This document shows, piece by piece, positions 26,159-35,007 of a stretch of DNA of 64,000 bases. The stretch is from Muribaculaceae bacterium (lineage in GTDB: Bacteria > Bacteroidota > Bacteroidia > Bacteroidales > Muribaculaceae). Positions within the stretch are counted from its first letter, which is position 1, and every line of letters starts with the position of its first letter. The translations under genes were made by a program, and so were the position numbers. The stretch covers positions 1 to 64,000 of the forward strand of contig JAFLTO010000013.1 of the NCBI GenBank assembly GCA_022510425.1, in the 5' to 3' direction. The notes under the pieces are model-generated. The model made no database searches. It was given only the letters and a program-made list of their open reading frames with translations, and had not been told where the DNA came from.

Positions 26159-26233
26159 GGGCGTTTAGCTCAGCTGGTTTAGAGCATCTGCCTTACAAGC
26201 AGAGGGTCGGCGGTTCGAATCCGTCAACGCCCA
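26159..26233 (+). tRNA. tRNA-Val (anticodon TAC), copy 1
   Basis: Cloverleaf with acceptor GGGCGTT (26159-26165) paired to AACGCCC (26226-26232), D arm GCTCAGCTGGTTTAGAGC, anticodon stem TCTGC/GCAGA enclosing CTTACAA (anticodon TAC, valine), and T arm GGCGGTTCGAATCCGTC. The discriminator is A; only CC follows, so the terminal A is not encoded. Identical over 75 nt to the next copy. Confidence 0.95.
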
Positions 26234-26270
26234 CCGAAAGCAAACCTTGCTTCTTTATTAGGAGGCGTCC

Positions 26271-26345
26271 GGGCGTTTAGCTCAGCTGGTTTAGAGCATC
26301 TGCCTTACAAGCAGAGGGTCGGCGGTTCGAATCCGTCAACGCCCA
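26271..26345 (+). tRNA. tRNA-Val (anticodon TAC), copy 2
   Basis: Exact repeat of the preceding tRNA-Val, 37 bp downstream, with the same anticodon TAC. No separate -7 element is present in the spacer, so both are probably cut from one transcript that ends at the hairpin at 26371-26402. The 3' CCA is not fully encoded. Confidence 0.95.
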
Positions 26346-26370
26346 CTTTCCCCAAACTTTGTATTTTTCA

Positions 26371-26404
26371 AAGCCGAGCAATCCGTGAGGATCGTCCGGC
26401 TTTT
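26371..26404 (+). terminator. Terminator after the tRNA-Val pair
   Basis: AAGCCG (26371-26376) pairs with CGGCTT (26397-26402), with an inner ATCC/GGAT pairing, followed by TTTT at 26401-26404. It lies between the tRNAs and the end of the convergent acyltransferase gene. Confidence 0.65.
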
Positions 26405-26418
26405 CAATTAAAAAAACG

Positions 26419-27267
26419 TTATTTCCAACGTTTGTGACTCCAAAGCCAATAAGCGGGATTCCTTTGGATAGTTGCTTCAAATTCTTTCCAGAAAAGACGG
26501 AGATGTGGGTAAGACTCGCCCTGCTCTTCCGCAGAAGCTATGGGATGGAATATGATATTATAATAGCCACGCTTGATACGATTCATTTCCAGATAAAAAT
26601 AATCGGCTCCCACTTTGGCACCTATTTCTTCCGGACCATAGATAAACCATGTCTTATGATTCAAAAACTCTATCCAATTGTTATCATTTTTATGCCAGGT
26701 ATATGCATCAGCTATAAATCCGCACACCCAAGGCATATTCTGCTTGTTTAGCAAAACCCTTGGTGCCTTATTCATGGGCACGATATGGGCCTGCCAACGG
26801 CTGCGCAATTTTTTGAATATCTCGTCCCAATCCTTGTTATCGAGGGGATGATAGATTGAAGCCATAAACGCCTCAGGGACAAAATACCGGGTAATCTCCT
26901 GAGCCCATTCCCAATTGTTGTAATGACCCATCAACAAGACAGCGTTTTTCCCTGCAACAAGGGCTGTATTTACAGACTGATAATTTGTTACCTTAACCCT
27001 TTTTATTAATTCTTTGTCCGATATATGAAGAAGTTTCAGGGTCTCCACAATTTGATCGCCCAGATATCTATAGTAACACCTCTCTATCTTTTTTATCTCC
27101 GTTAGATTTTTATTCGGAAAAGAAGAAATTAGATTGTCCCTGACCACCTTCCTTCGATATTTCACAATATGATAAAGCACCGGGGTTATAAAGTCGGAAA
27201 AAAGATATAAAATGCCTAATGGTAAGCGAGCCAAGGCATCCAGAAGTATAAACAGAAACTTATTCAT
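26419..27267 (-). CDS. Lysophospholipid/lipid A acyltransferase (LpxL/HtrB-like)
   Basis: A 282-residue member of the lysophospholipid acyltransferase superfamily, lipid A late-acyltransferase branch. An N-terminal hydrophobic segment (about 3-33) anchors it to the inner membrane. The HX4E catalytic motif is in LLMGHYNNWEWAQE (about residues 112-125; His and Glu), and GFIADAYTWHKNDNNW is the second conserved block. It would transfer an acyl chain to lipid A precursors or to a related envelope lipid such as an ornithine or serine lipid; the substrate is not certain. It is a single leftward gene between the tRNA cluster and the polysaccharide genes. Confidence 0.85.
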   Translation of the reverse strand: MNKFLFILLDALARLPLGILYLFSDFITPVLYHIVKYRRKVVRDNLISSFPNKNLTEIKKIERCYYRYLGDQIVETLKLLHISDKELIKRVKVTNYQSVNTALVAGKNAVLLMGHYNNWEWAQEITRYFVPEAFMASIYHPLDNKDWDEIFKKLRSRWQAHIVPMNKAPRVLLNKQNMPWVCGFIADAYTWHKNDNNWIEFLNHKTWFIYGPEEIGAKVGADYFYLEMNRIKRGYYNIIFHPIASAEEQGESYPHLRLFWKEFEATIQRNPAYWLWSHKRWK

Positions 27268-27385
27268 GGGATAAATTTAACAAAAAATTTTAGCAGAGAA
27301 AAATGGCGTAAAAAGATATATTGTCTTTCGTTTTTTAACTTGTGAATTTCCAAGGTTACAAATGGAAATTTTACAAAATTGTTAC

Positions 27386-27393
27386 TAAATTTG
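27386..27393 (+). promoter_or_regulatory. -7 element of the glycosyltransferase cluster
   Basis: TAAATTTG matches TAnnTTTG, 47 bp before the GTG start at 27441. It is the only good match in the 173-bp spacer. Confidence 0.5.
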
Positions 27394-27440
27394 TGGTGTA
27401 AATTAGATATTCATATATCCATAGGAACCTCACAAAGGCA

Positions 27441-28460
27441 GTGGAAGAGACACAACCATCTATAAGTATAATAGTGCCGGTTTATAACGTTGAGAGATAT
27501 CTACAGCAATGCCTTGAAGCGATTTCAAATCAAACATTTAAGGATTGGGAATGTATTATCGTGGATGACGGATCGACCGACGGTTCGGTGCAAATTTGTG
27601 ATTTATACACCGGTTTGGATCCGAGGTTTAAAGTAATACATAAATCCAACGGCGGATTATCTTCGGCACGAAATACAGCCTTGGATAAAGCTAAAGGAAA
27701 ATTCATTGCATTTATAGATTCCGATGATTGGCCGGAGTCTCATTATCTTATGACGATGCATAATCTCATCACAAAATATGAGGCCGATGTTGTGCAATGT
27801 GGCTTTCAAAGAGTTTTCAAAAGTTATAAAAGAGAGAAACCTTTGGTGGATAAAGAATGTGTTATAAGTAAAGAGAAGGCTATTTTGAGTTTGCTCGACA
27901 GTTCGAGATTACCATGCTTTGTATGGAACAAGCTCTTCCGCAGGGAAATTATAACGGATAAATTTCCAATTAATCAAAATTTTGAAGATGCTTATACAGT
28001 GCCACTTTGGTTTAAGCATATCAATAAGATGGTAATGTCTCCTGAAATTGTATATAACTATAGAATGAGGAAAGGAAGTATATCGAACTCAAAAGTAGCA
28101 AAAAATCAATATGATTATGCAGTGTCAGAGATCCATCTTGCCGATAATGTGAAAGAATCAGTTCCTCAAAAGTTTGGAGATTCATCTTATTGTGGTTATC
28201 TCCAGAAAGTATTTATCGGAGCAGCTAAAACGACAGCACGTAGAGAGAAAGATAAAAATGTCAGGCACGCAACAATTCAAAAATTAAGCACTGAATTAAA
28301 CAAAATAACCAAAGGAGAAATTCCTAAGGATTTAGGGCTTAAAAAAAGGTTTAGGGCTTATATGCTGCTTAATAAACCTTTGACGTTTGAAACAATAATG
28401 CGGATTGTGAATACTCTGGATTTCCATGCAAGATTCAGAAGAAACCAATTGTTTGAATGA
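27441..28460 (+). CDS. Glycosyltransferase family 2
   Basis: A 339-residue GT-A type transferase. The N-terminal nucleotide-sugar domain shows SIIVPVYNVERYLQQCLEAI (about 9-28), VDDGSTDGS (about 43-51), NGGLSSARNTALDKAKG and the metal-binding DSDDW (about 94-98). The C-terminal 120 residues are basic, with no membrane helices. The start is GTG, preceded by an AAAGG segment; no ATG fits. It would add a sugar to a surface glycan on the cytoplasmic side. First gene of a five-gene rightward cluster; its stop overlaps the next start by 4 bp. Confidence 0.88.
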   Translation: MEETQPSISIIVPVYNVERYLQQCLEAISNQTFKDWECIIVDDGSTDGSVQICDLYTGLDPRFKVIHKSNGGLSSARNTALDKAKGKFIAFIDSDDWPESHYLMTMHNLITKYEADVVQCGFQRVFKSYKREKPLVDKECVISKEKAILSLLDSSRLPCFVWNKLFRREIITDKFPINQNFEDAYTVPLWFKHINKMVMSPEIVYNYRMRKGSISNSKVAKNQYDYAVSEIHLADNVKESVPQKFGDSSYCGYLQKVFIGAAKTTARREKDKNVRHATIQKLSTELNKITKGEIPKDLGLKKRFRAYMLLNKPLTFETIMRIVNTLDFHARFRRNQLFE

Positions 28461-29407
28461 TTATGGCAGAGAATATGGAAATTGATTTGGTGTATCTTTG
28501 GGTGGACGGAGGAGATCCTGAATGGAGGAAACGACGAAATTTATATTCACAAGATTCCTGCAGAGATGAGGGGATGGACTCGGAAGCCAGATATGCTGAT
28601 AACGGGGAATTGAGATATAGTCTTAGATCGGCAGATTTGTATGCTCCTTGGATCAGAAAAATTTTCATAGTTACAGATAATCAGGTGCCTGAATGGTTAG
28701 ACGTGGCTCATCCTAAGATTAAAATAGTAGATCATAAAGAAATATTACCCGCTGATGCTCTTCCGACATTTAATTCTACTGTGATAGAACATGCCTTGTT
28801 TAGAATTCCGGGGCTTTCGGAACATTTCCTTTATGCCAACGATGATATGTTTTTCAACAAAGCAGTGGAAAAAAGTGATTTTTTTGCTAAAGACGGAATG
28901 CCAATCATACGTATGACAAGGCGACCTTTCAGAAAACTGTGGTATTGGTATCTAAAGAACATAAAAAAATATACCCTGAACAATTATAACCGGACCATCC
29001 ATAATTCATCGCTTCTTGTGGAAAAAGAATATGGCAGATATATAGGACATAAGACTCACCATAATATCGATGCCTATCTGAAAAGTGATTATGAAGAAAC
29101 CTATAAAAAATTTAAAGAATCCATCTATCCTACTCTTTACCATCATATAAGGAATGACAATGATATTCAGAGGAATATTTATTCATATGTGCCAATAATG
29201 GAAAAAAGGGGTCATTTAAAATTTGTGACTCAAAAGACATCTTTCCGTTGCCATATAGAACACCCTCATTATATAGAGGATCTTAAAAAGTCAAATCCGA
29301 TGCTTTTCTGCATCAACGACTCTCAGTATGCGAATGAGGCTTCACATAAATTGGTTGCCGATTTTTTGAAGGAACGTTTTCCGGAAAAATCACAATTTGA
29401 AAAGTAA
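28457..29407 (+). CDS. Stealth-family sugar-phosphate transferase (copy 1)
   Basis: A 316-residue Stealth protein. Conserved region 1 is IDLVYLWVDGGDPEW (about 9-23); conserved region 2 spans DNGELRYSLRSADLYAPW, IFIVTDNQVPEWLD, LPTFNSTVIE and HFLYANDDMFF (about 50-135); a later HKTHHNIDAY block fits region 3. Stealth proteins transfer hexose-1-phosphate from a nucleotide sugar to make phosphodiester-linked surface polysaccharides, and are related to the eukaryotic GlcNAc-1-phosphotransferase GNPTAB. The start overlaps the GT2 gene by 4 bp (ATGA); an internal ATG at 28463 is an alternative. There is no signal peptide, consistent with a cytoplasmic location. Confidence 0.9.
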   Translation: MIMAENMEIDLVYLWVDGGDPEWRKRRNLYSQDSCRDEGMDSEARYADNGELRYSLRSADLYAPWIRKIFIVTDNQVPEWLDVAHPKIKIVDHKEILPADALPTFNSTVIEHALFRIPGLSEHFLYANDDMFFNKAVEKSDFFAKDGMPIIRMTRRPFRKLWYWYLKNIKKYTLNNYNRTIHNSSLLVEKEYGRYIGHKTHHNIDAYLKSDYEETYKKFKESIYPTLYHHIRNDNDIQRNIYSYVPIMEKRGHLKFVTQKTSFRCHIEHPHYIEDLKKSNPMLFCINDSQYANEASHKLVADFLKERFPEKSQFEK

Positions 29408-29428
29408 AGCCAACTATCAATCCGGCAT

Positions 29429-30616
29429 ATGAAAAGGATTCTATTTTATTCTGAGAATTTTTGCGGCGACAAAACAAAAGGAGGGCTGGAAGTGGCTACT
29501 TTCAGGATAGCCAAAGCATTGAAAGATTCAGGTAACTGTGAGGTTTACAATGCTTTCAGAAGTAAATCTGACGGTAAAGAGAAGTCAATTTATTCGGATG
29601 TGGTTAAATTGAGCAAATCTGACTCCAAATTTCGAAACGAATTGACTCGGTTCATGTTGAAAAATGAAATTGATATAATGGTGAATATGAGCCGTTTCTA
29701 CCGTCACCATCATATCGTGAAGGCTGTGAAAAATTCCGGGAGAGATGTGAAAATAATTTTCATGCAACATTTCGCACCTGGCAGCGAAATTAAGAAACCC
29801 ACTTTCAAATCCGGACTTCATCTTTTGAAACTCAATCCCTTCAATCCTTTATATTGGTTACGGTCATCTATCTATCCTCTTTTAAAATTACCACGGAGGT
29901 TTAAATTTAGTAATATATATCGATCCACCTATCAAGATAGCGACAAAGTTATATTGCTATCTGAAGGTTATAAGGATGATTATTGTAAAATCGGTGGATT
30001 TTCAGATAAATCCAAATTCGTGGCTATTCCTAATATTTTTGAATTGGGAAAAAGAGACAAAAACCAGGCGATAAAGAAGGAAAAGCGAGTACTTATATTG
30101 AGCCGGATGGATGAGATTCAGAAACGGATGTCTCTCGCTCTTCAAATATGGGCAATGATAGAAAAGGATCCTGACCTTAAAGATTGGCAATTGGATATAG
30201 TGGGATCCGGCCATAATACCGATATAGTGAAACGGATGATTAAGAAGCTGAAACTAAAAAATATCACTTATCATGGCTGGCAACCTCGGGAGAAATTCCT
30301 TATGCAATCCTCAATTCTGATATCTACATCAGAATATGAAGGGCTCCCTTTGGCCATTTTGGAAGCGTTGGTTTATGGAACGGTGCCCATAGCCTTTGAT
30401 TCCTATGCATCCTTAAGAGACGTGGTAGAGGATAATTTCAACGGAGTAGTGATAGAAAATTTCGGTGATTTAGATACCTTTGCGAAACAATTAGGGAAAT
30501 TAATGAAGGATGAGAAGAAAAGACAGGAATTGGCTCTAAATACGTTTAATTCTTCCCAAAATTTCTCTTCGGAAAGAGTTGGAGACAAATGGCTGGAAAT
30601 GCTTAAGAAATTATGA
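29429..30616 (+). CDS. Glycosyltransferase family 4
   Basis: A 395-residue GT-B type transferase. The C-terminal nucleotide-sugar-binding half has RVLILSRMDEIQKRMSLALQ (about 217-236), LDIVGSGHNTDIVKRM and the GT4 signature STSEYEGLPLAILEALVYGTVPIAF (about 290-315), with the EX7E glutamates in the latter. The N-terminal half begins with ILFYSENFCGDKTKGGLEVAT. Retaining enzymes of this family build surface glycans. It lies between the two Stealth genes; the second overlaps its stop by 4 bp, so they form one transcription unit. Confidence 0.88.
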   Translation: MKRILFYSENFCGDKTKGGLEVATFRIAKALKDSGNCEVYNAFRSKSDGKEKSIYSDVVKLSKSDSKFRNELTRFMLKNEIDIMVNMSRFYRHHHIVKAVKNSGRDVKIIFMQHFAPGSEIKKPTFKSGLHLLKLNPFNPLYWLRSSIYPLLKLPRRFKFSNIYRSTYQDSDKVILLSEGYKDDYCKIGGFSDKSKFVAIPNIFELGKRDKNQAIKKEKRVLILSRMDEIQKRMSLALQIWAMIEKDPDLKDWQLDIVGSGHNTDIVKRMIKKLKLKNITYHGWQPREKFLMQSSILISTSEYEGLPLAILEALVYGTVPIAFDSYASLRDVVEDNFNGVVIENFGDLDTFAKQLGKLMKDEKKRQELALNTFNSSQNFSSERVGDKWLEMLKKL

Positions 30617-31617
30617 AAACAGAATTTCCTATAGATTTTGTTGTGGTTTGGGTTGATATGAACGATCCCAAATGGAAAGAGGATTTCATGCAGTGTAAAG
30701 GAATTCAGGATACCAATTCCTATAATACAGGCATGGAACGTTTCCGTGATTATGGTTTCCTAAAATATTGGTTCCGGGGCGTGGAAAAATTCACACCATG
30801 GGTAAACAAAATACACTTTGTCACTTGCGGTCAGCGCCCCCAGTGGCTCGACATTTCCAATCCAAAGCTAAATTTGGTAGACCATAAAGATATCATCCCC
30901 AATGAATTCCTACCTACTTTTAATTCAGGTGTAATAGAAAGATATATCCATAAGATTCCCACATTATCTGATCATTTCGTCTATTTCAACGATGATTTCT
31001 ATATAATTCGGTCTATCTCACCTGAACGTTTCTTTCAAAAGGGGCTTCCTTGCGATATAGCTGTGTTTCAATATAATCCTTCATGGTCGCCATATTATGT
31101 GATGCTTAAAAACAATATTAAGATCATTAATTCCAGATTCAACAAAAGAGAAATCCTAAAACGAGATCATCAAAAATGGTTCACTCCGGAATATGGTTCC
31201 AAGGGGAAGATGAATAGGTTTTTCCAATGGTATAATAAATTCATAACACTCAGAGTGCATCATAACGCCCAACCTTATTTGAAGAAATCCTTTTTGGAAG
31301 CCTGGGAATATGCTAACGAACCTTTGACTGAAACATCGAAAAATCGTTTTCGTGATAAATCAGATTATACCCATGAGCTTTTCCGAACCTGGCAGATCTG
31401 CAAAGGGAACTTCATGCCTTACAACACTTATAAGGATACCAAGATGTTTCCTTTGATGGTAAAACCCAAACAGGCCATCAAAGCAATCAAGAATCAGGAA
31501 TATTCTTTGGTTTGTCTCAACGACAATAAGCATATCAAAAATTATGACCAATTGATGTGTCAAATCCAAGAAGCATTCGAGTGCATTCTCCCCTTAAAAT
31601 CCTCCTTCGAACTTTAG
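30613..31617 (+). CDS. Stealth-family sugar-phosphate transferase (copy 2)
   Basis: A 334-residue Stealth protein, diverged from copy 1. Conserved region 1 is IDFVVVWVDMNDPKW (about 6-20), region 2 is FRDYGFLKYWFRGVEKFTPW, IHFVTCGQRPQWLD, LPTFNSGVIERYIH and HFVYFNDDFYI (about 45-135). In region 1 the usual DG(S/G)DP is DMNDP. The two copies share region order and spacing but differ at most other positions, suggesting distinct donor or acceptor use rather than recent duplication. It starts within the last codons of the GT4 gene and is followed 33 bp later by a GT92-like gene. Confidence 0.9.
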   Translation: MKTEFPIDFVVVWVDMNDPKWKEDFMQCKGIQDTNSYNTGMERFRDYGFLKYWFRGVEKFTPWVNKIHFVTCGQRPQWLDISNPKLNLVDHKDIIPNEFLPTFNSGVIERYIHKIPTLSDHFVYFNDDFYIIRSISPERFFQKGLPCDIAVFQYNPSWSPYYVMLKNNIKIINSRFNKREILKRDHQKWFTPEYGSKGKMNRFFQWYNKFITLRVHHNAQPYLKKSFLEAWEYANEPLTETSKNRFRDKSDYTHELFRTWQICKGNFMPYNTYKDTKMFPLMVKPKQAIKAIKNQEYSLVCLNDNKHIKNYDQLMCQIQEAFECILPLKSSFEL

Positions 31618-31671
31618 TTTCCATTATCTTGAAAACTTTATAAAGTAATATTGCAGGCTAATCTATCAACA

Positions 31672-32547
31672 ATGAATAAAGTTATCGCTGAGATAATTGC
31701 AGGAGTGATTCCACATAAAATGACTCGAAACCGCTGGAGAGGCATCCTACGATTCGGACCTATAAATGCACTAAAACTGATGTTGCAAATCAAGCGGAAT
31801 CAGAAGCAACCGGAGCAATATCTTTCTGTTGTGGTGATAGCCAAAAACGAGGGTCCTTATTTTAAAGAATGGCTCGACTGGCATATCTCAAAAGGTGTGG
31901 AAAAATTTTATGTTTATGACAATGAAAGCACCGACAACACATATGAAATTCTAAAGCCCTATATAGAAAAAGGATTAGTGGATTACACGTATTTTCCCGG
32001 ATATAGGAAACAACTTGCTGCCTATGACGATTGCCTTAAAAAACACAGGTTTGATACCCGTTGGCTTGCCGTAATTGATATGGATGAATTTATCATACCT
32101 CTGAAAGATAACTCCATTCCGGAATACCTCAAACCTTTTGAAGATGCACCGGTGGTAGAAATCAACTGGCTGTGTTATGGAAGTTCAGGGGAGATGACAA
32201 AACGTCCGGGTGGTGTAATGGATAGATTTAAACAACATTCCCTCCCTCAACATCCTTTGAACAAACATGTGAAAAGCATTTTAGACCCCAGAAGGATTTT
32301 CGGAATGATCGGTTGTCACGAAGCTGCAAGAATTAACGGCAAAGCCTTAGACAGCAATGGCAATAGGGTGAAAGTCAGTTGGAGAGACAGAGCTCCCATC
32401 CATGATAAGATCAAAATCAACCACTATGCTGTGAGAAGTTACGAGGAATTCATCGAGAAGAAAGGAAGAGGAAGAGCATCAGGACCCGTCAGACAACTGC
32501 AAGACGAATATTTCCGTGAGTATGACCTAAACGACCTCAAAGATTGA
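31672..32547 (+). CDS. GT92/GT2-like glycosyltransferase
   Basis: A 291-residue protein. The ATG at 31672 is preferred to an in-frame TTG at 31651. A conserved GT-A-like core begins with LSVVVIAKNEGPYFKEWLDW (about residue 53) and FYVYDNESTDNT, and has the acidic metal-binding segment VIDMDEFI (about 133-140) and WLCYGSSGE. This pattern belongs to the GT92 / DUF23-type transferases, which use UDP-sugars and act on glycans. It has no signal peptide. It is the last of the five sugar-transfer genes; a gene for ribonuclease P protein with its own promoter follows. Confidence 0.82.
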   Translation: MNKVIAEIIAGVIPHKMTRNRWRGILRFGPINALKLMLQIKRNQKQPEQYLSVVVIAKNEGPYFKEWLDWHISKGVEKFYVYDNESTDNTYEILKPYIEKGLVDYTYFPGYRKQLAAYDDCLKKHRFDTRWLAVIDMDEFIIPLKDNSIPEYLKPFEDAPVVEINWLCYGSSGEMTKRPGGVMDRFKQHSLPQHPLNKHVKSILDPRRIFGMIGCHEAARINGKALDSNGNRVKVSWRDRAPIHDKIKINHYAVRSYEEFIEKKGRGRASGPVRQLQDEYFREYDLNDLKD

Positions 32548-32588
32548 CCACAGTATTTTATATTTTTCAATAAGACCCCAAAAATCAT

Positions 32589-32596
32589 TAACTTTG
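32589..32596 (+). promoter_or_regulatory. -7 element of rnpA
   Basis: TAACTTTG matches TAnnTTTG, 20 bp before the TTG start of rnpA; the intervening GAAGGAG (32604-32610) is a good ribosome binding site that supports the TTG start. Confidence 0.65.
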
Positions 32597-32616
32597 CACT
32601 GTAGAAGGAGAAAATT

Positions 32617-33072
32617 TTGGAGAAAGATTTGGAATCAGTGCAAAAGGGATCCTTAAAGTTTCCCAAAGAGGAAAGACTTCATCACCGTAGTTTGGTAGAA
32701 GGACTTTTTCGCACAGGAAAATCTTTCTATGAATTTCCTTTTCGTATCACATGGAAAAAATTGAATGAAGAAGAGTTGCAGAAAAATTTCCGCAATAATA
32801 TACCCGACGCCATAGGGCGCTTGCAGATCTTGATATCCGTGCCCAAAAAAAAACGTCGGCATGCAATAGACCGTGTGTTATTAAGAAGACGAATCAGAGA
32901 AGCTTATCGGCTTAACCGATTGGCGCTTCGCCAACAAATTGAGGAGAGTTCAGATGTGCGCACACTAAGTATCGGAATGGTGTATATCCATAATCAAAAC
33001 CTCCCTTACGCAACCATAGAAGAGAAGATAAAATTGATTCTTGAGAAAGTGGGTAAAAAGATTGAGAGCTGA
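32617..33072 (+). CDS. rnpA: Ribonuclease P protein component
   Basis: A 151-residue basic protein. The RNR-type signature is seen as [17 protein letters not shown] (about 87-103), and the family start [23 protein letters not shown] is present. It supports the RNase P RNA in removing 5' leaders from tRNA precursors. The start is TTG, supported by GAAGGAG 7 bp upstream and a promoter just before. Usual neighbours differ: rpmH is not upstream, but yidD follows with a 1-bp TGATG overlap, the conserved rnpA-yidD arrangement. Confidence 0.92.
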   Translation: MEKDLESVQKGSLKFPKEERLHHRSLVEGLFRTGKSFYEFPFRITWKKLNEEELQKNFRNNIPDAIGRLQILISVPKKKRRHAIDRVLLRRRIREAYRLNRLALRQQIEESSDVRTLSIGMVYIHNQNLPYATIEEKIKLILEKVGKKIES

Positions 33073-33281
33073 TGAAGCATTTGCTTATATATTTAGTGAA
33101 ATTTTATCAATGTGCGATTTCTCCGCATTTCCCCGCGGCGTGCCGCTACACTCCCACTTGTAGCACCTATGCCGTGGAAGCTCTGCAAAAACACGGTGTC
33201 ATAAAAGGGAGCTGGCTTACCGTAAAGAGAATTGCACGTTGTCATCCCTGGGGAGGAAGCGGTTATGACCCTGTGCCTTGA
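33072..33281 (+). CDS. yidD: Membrane protein insertion efficiency factor YidD
   Basis: A 69-residue protein with the YidD signature: three conserved cysteines in [20 protein letters not shown] (about 14-33) and [12 protein letters not shown] at the C-terminus. An amphipathic N-terminal helix associates with the inner membrane, where it helps the YidC insertase. It overlaps rnpA by one base and the TatD-like gene by 17 bp, so all three are likely co-translated. Confidence 0.93.
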   Translation: MKHLLIYLVKFYQCAISPHFPAACRYTPTCSTYAVEALQKHGVIKGSWLTVKRIARCHPWGGSGYDPVP

Positions 33282-33918
33282 CATTCACACTCATCATGCA
33301 GCACCGCAGCCACAGGGGGTGGTATCGGTATCTTTCAAAGATTTTGACCCAATAGAAAATCAATTTTATTCGGTTGGCATTCATCCTTGGACCACAAGCA
33401 GCATCCTCCCTACGAAAGAAGAATGGGAAGAATTTGAAAGAATAGCCTCTCTTCCTTGTGTTGTGGCTATCGGAGAATGTGGCATTGACAAAATCAAGGG
33501 AGGGCCTCTTTTCAAGCAGTTGATTATTCTGAACAAACAAATTGAATTATCCGAAAAACTCGGAAAGCCTCTTATTATTCACGATGTCAAGGCTCATGAT
33601 GTTATCGTGGGATTGAAACGTGATTTAAAACCACTGCAAAAATGGGCGATTCACGGGTTCCGGGGGAAACCATCCGTAGCTAAGATGATGTCAGATGCAG
33701 GTATATATCTTTCATTCGGTGAAAAATTCAATCCTGAAACACCTGTGACGTTACCAGATAATTTCATCCTTGCTGAAACCGATGAATCTCCACTCACAAT
33801 AGAAGAAATCATAGCAAATCTCTCCACAAACTTGGGACGAGACGTCACTTCTTTAATAGCAGCCAACACCATTAGTTTCCTTGATATCAAGACAATCACT
33901 CCGGCATTCAAGCCATGA
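33265..33918 (+). CDS. TatD family metal-dependent hydrolase
   Basis: A 217-residue protein of the TatD/amidohydrolase-like family. The ATG at 33265 is chosen so that the protein begins directly before LDIHTHH, the first metal-binding motif. Further marks are [23 protein letters not shown] (metal-ligand Glu), [12 protein letters not shown] (His) and [13 protein letters not shown] (Asp). It is shorter than classical TatD (about 260) and lacks some loops, as is common in Bacteroidetes homologues. TatD proteins have metal-dependent nuclease activity. It overlaps yidD by 17 bp. Confidence 0.85.
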   Translation: MTLCLDIHTHHAAPQPQGVVSVSFKDFDPIENQFYSVGIHPWTTSSILPTKEEWEEFERIASLPCVVAIGECGIDKIKGGPLFKQLIILNKQIELSEKLGKPLIIHDVKAHDVIVGLKRDLKPLQKWAIHGFRGKPSVAKMMSDAGIYLSFGEKFNPETPVTLPDNFILAETDESPLTIEEIIANLSTNLGRDVTSLIAANTISFLDIKTITPAFKP

Positions 33919-33924
33919 ATTAAA

Positions 33925-34887
33925 ATGAAAGCTATTTCTAAAATCATAATATCAGCATCGCTTGTATCAATTTCCTTTACCTCTTCGGCATTGAGATTGG
34001 AACCCATCCCATATGGAGATTTCTCCACATGGAAAGCGCGTGGCATAACAGAATCAAAATTGATTGGAGGGAATCATAAAACTATCTACGAGATTGCTCC
34101 GGAAGGCAGCAGCGAGGGTAACACGCCCTACTCCAATGAGGGAGGTTCTCCATGGGCAACCAGCAATGTGTATGCAAAGGTGGCCGGAGTAGTTAAAGGT
34201 TCAAATACTGTTAATCCAGCATTGCATAATGGCAACCGTTGTGCCAAGATGCAAGCCAAAATGGAGGAGGTGAAAGTTTTAGGATTAGTCAATATGGATG
34301 TAATGGTGGCAGGCACTATATTCTTAGGTCAGATTTACGAACCAATCACCTCTCCAAAGGGTCCGTTCTCTAAGATGGAAATGGGCATTCCTTACACCAA
34401 ACGTCCCTCAGCCCTTGTGTTCGATTATCAGGTAGATATGCCGGCTGATAACACACGAACCAAATCTACCGGCTTCTCACCTAAAAAGACACTTGAAGGA
34501 CGCGACAATGCAGAGGTGTATGTTCTCCTTCAAAAGAGATGGGAAGATGAAAAAGGTAATATTTATGCTCAAAGAGTGGGCACTGGCAGGGAAAGATATT
34601 CAAAATCTATTCCATGGACATCCGGACATGTACTTCCTATTCATTATGGAGATATCACCCGAGAACCATTCTACAAATCTTGGATGGGACTTTTAAATGG
34701 TGACAAGGCCTATTATGCCAAGAATTCAAAAGGCAAGTTAGTTCCGGTGAATGAAGTGGAATGGGCACCGGCTGACGCCACACCGACCCATGTGCTCGTG
34801 ATGCTCTCTTCTTCTTGCGGAGAGCCTTTTGTGGGCACCGAGGGGCTTACACTTTACGTAGACAATGTTGCCTTTGGATTCGAATAG
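33925..34887 (+). CDS. PCMD-type secreted protein
   Basis: A 320-residue protein with a signal peptide (about 1-22, ending in SSA) and the pattern of the Bacteroidetes 'putative carbohydrate metabolism' (PCMD) domain: NSNFETW-like opening LEPIPYGDFSTWKAR, GSPWATSNVYAK, then RPSALVFDYQVDMPADNT and a C-terminal LYVDNVAFGFE. The fold is a beta-sandwich like carbohydrate-binding modules. It has no lipobox, so it is periplasmic or exported. The function is unknown; no sugar-degradation genes adjoin it. It follows the TatD-like gene after 6 bp in the same direction. Confidence 0.8.
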   Translation: MKAISKIIISASLVSISFTSSALRLEPIPYGDFSTWKARGITESKLIGGNHKTIYEIAPEGSSEGNTPYSNEGGSPWATSNVYAKVAGVVKGSNTVNPALHNGNRCAKMQAKMEEVKVLGLVNMDVMVAGTIFLGQIYEPITSPKGPFSKMEMGIPYTKRPSALVFDYQVDMPADNTRTKSTGFSPKKTLEGRDNAEVYVLLQKRWEDEKGNIYAQRVGTGRERYSKSIPWTSGHVLPIHYGDITREPFYKSWMGLLNGDKAYYAKNSKGKLVPVNEVEWAPADATPTHVLVMLSSSCGEPFVGTEGLTLYVDNVAFGFE

Positions 34888-35007
34888 AAATAAACTGCAT
34901 GCGTTGACGTTTAGTAATTGATAAATTATAGTTTTTGATGTTTTTATTGTTTTTTAAGCCTGGTAACAATAACAACACAAACAACTTAATACACAAACAA
35001 CAGAATT

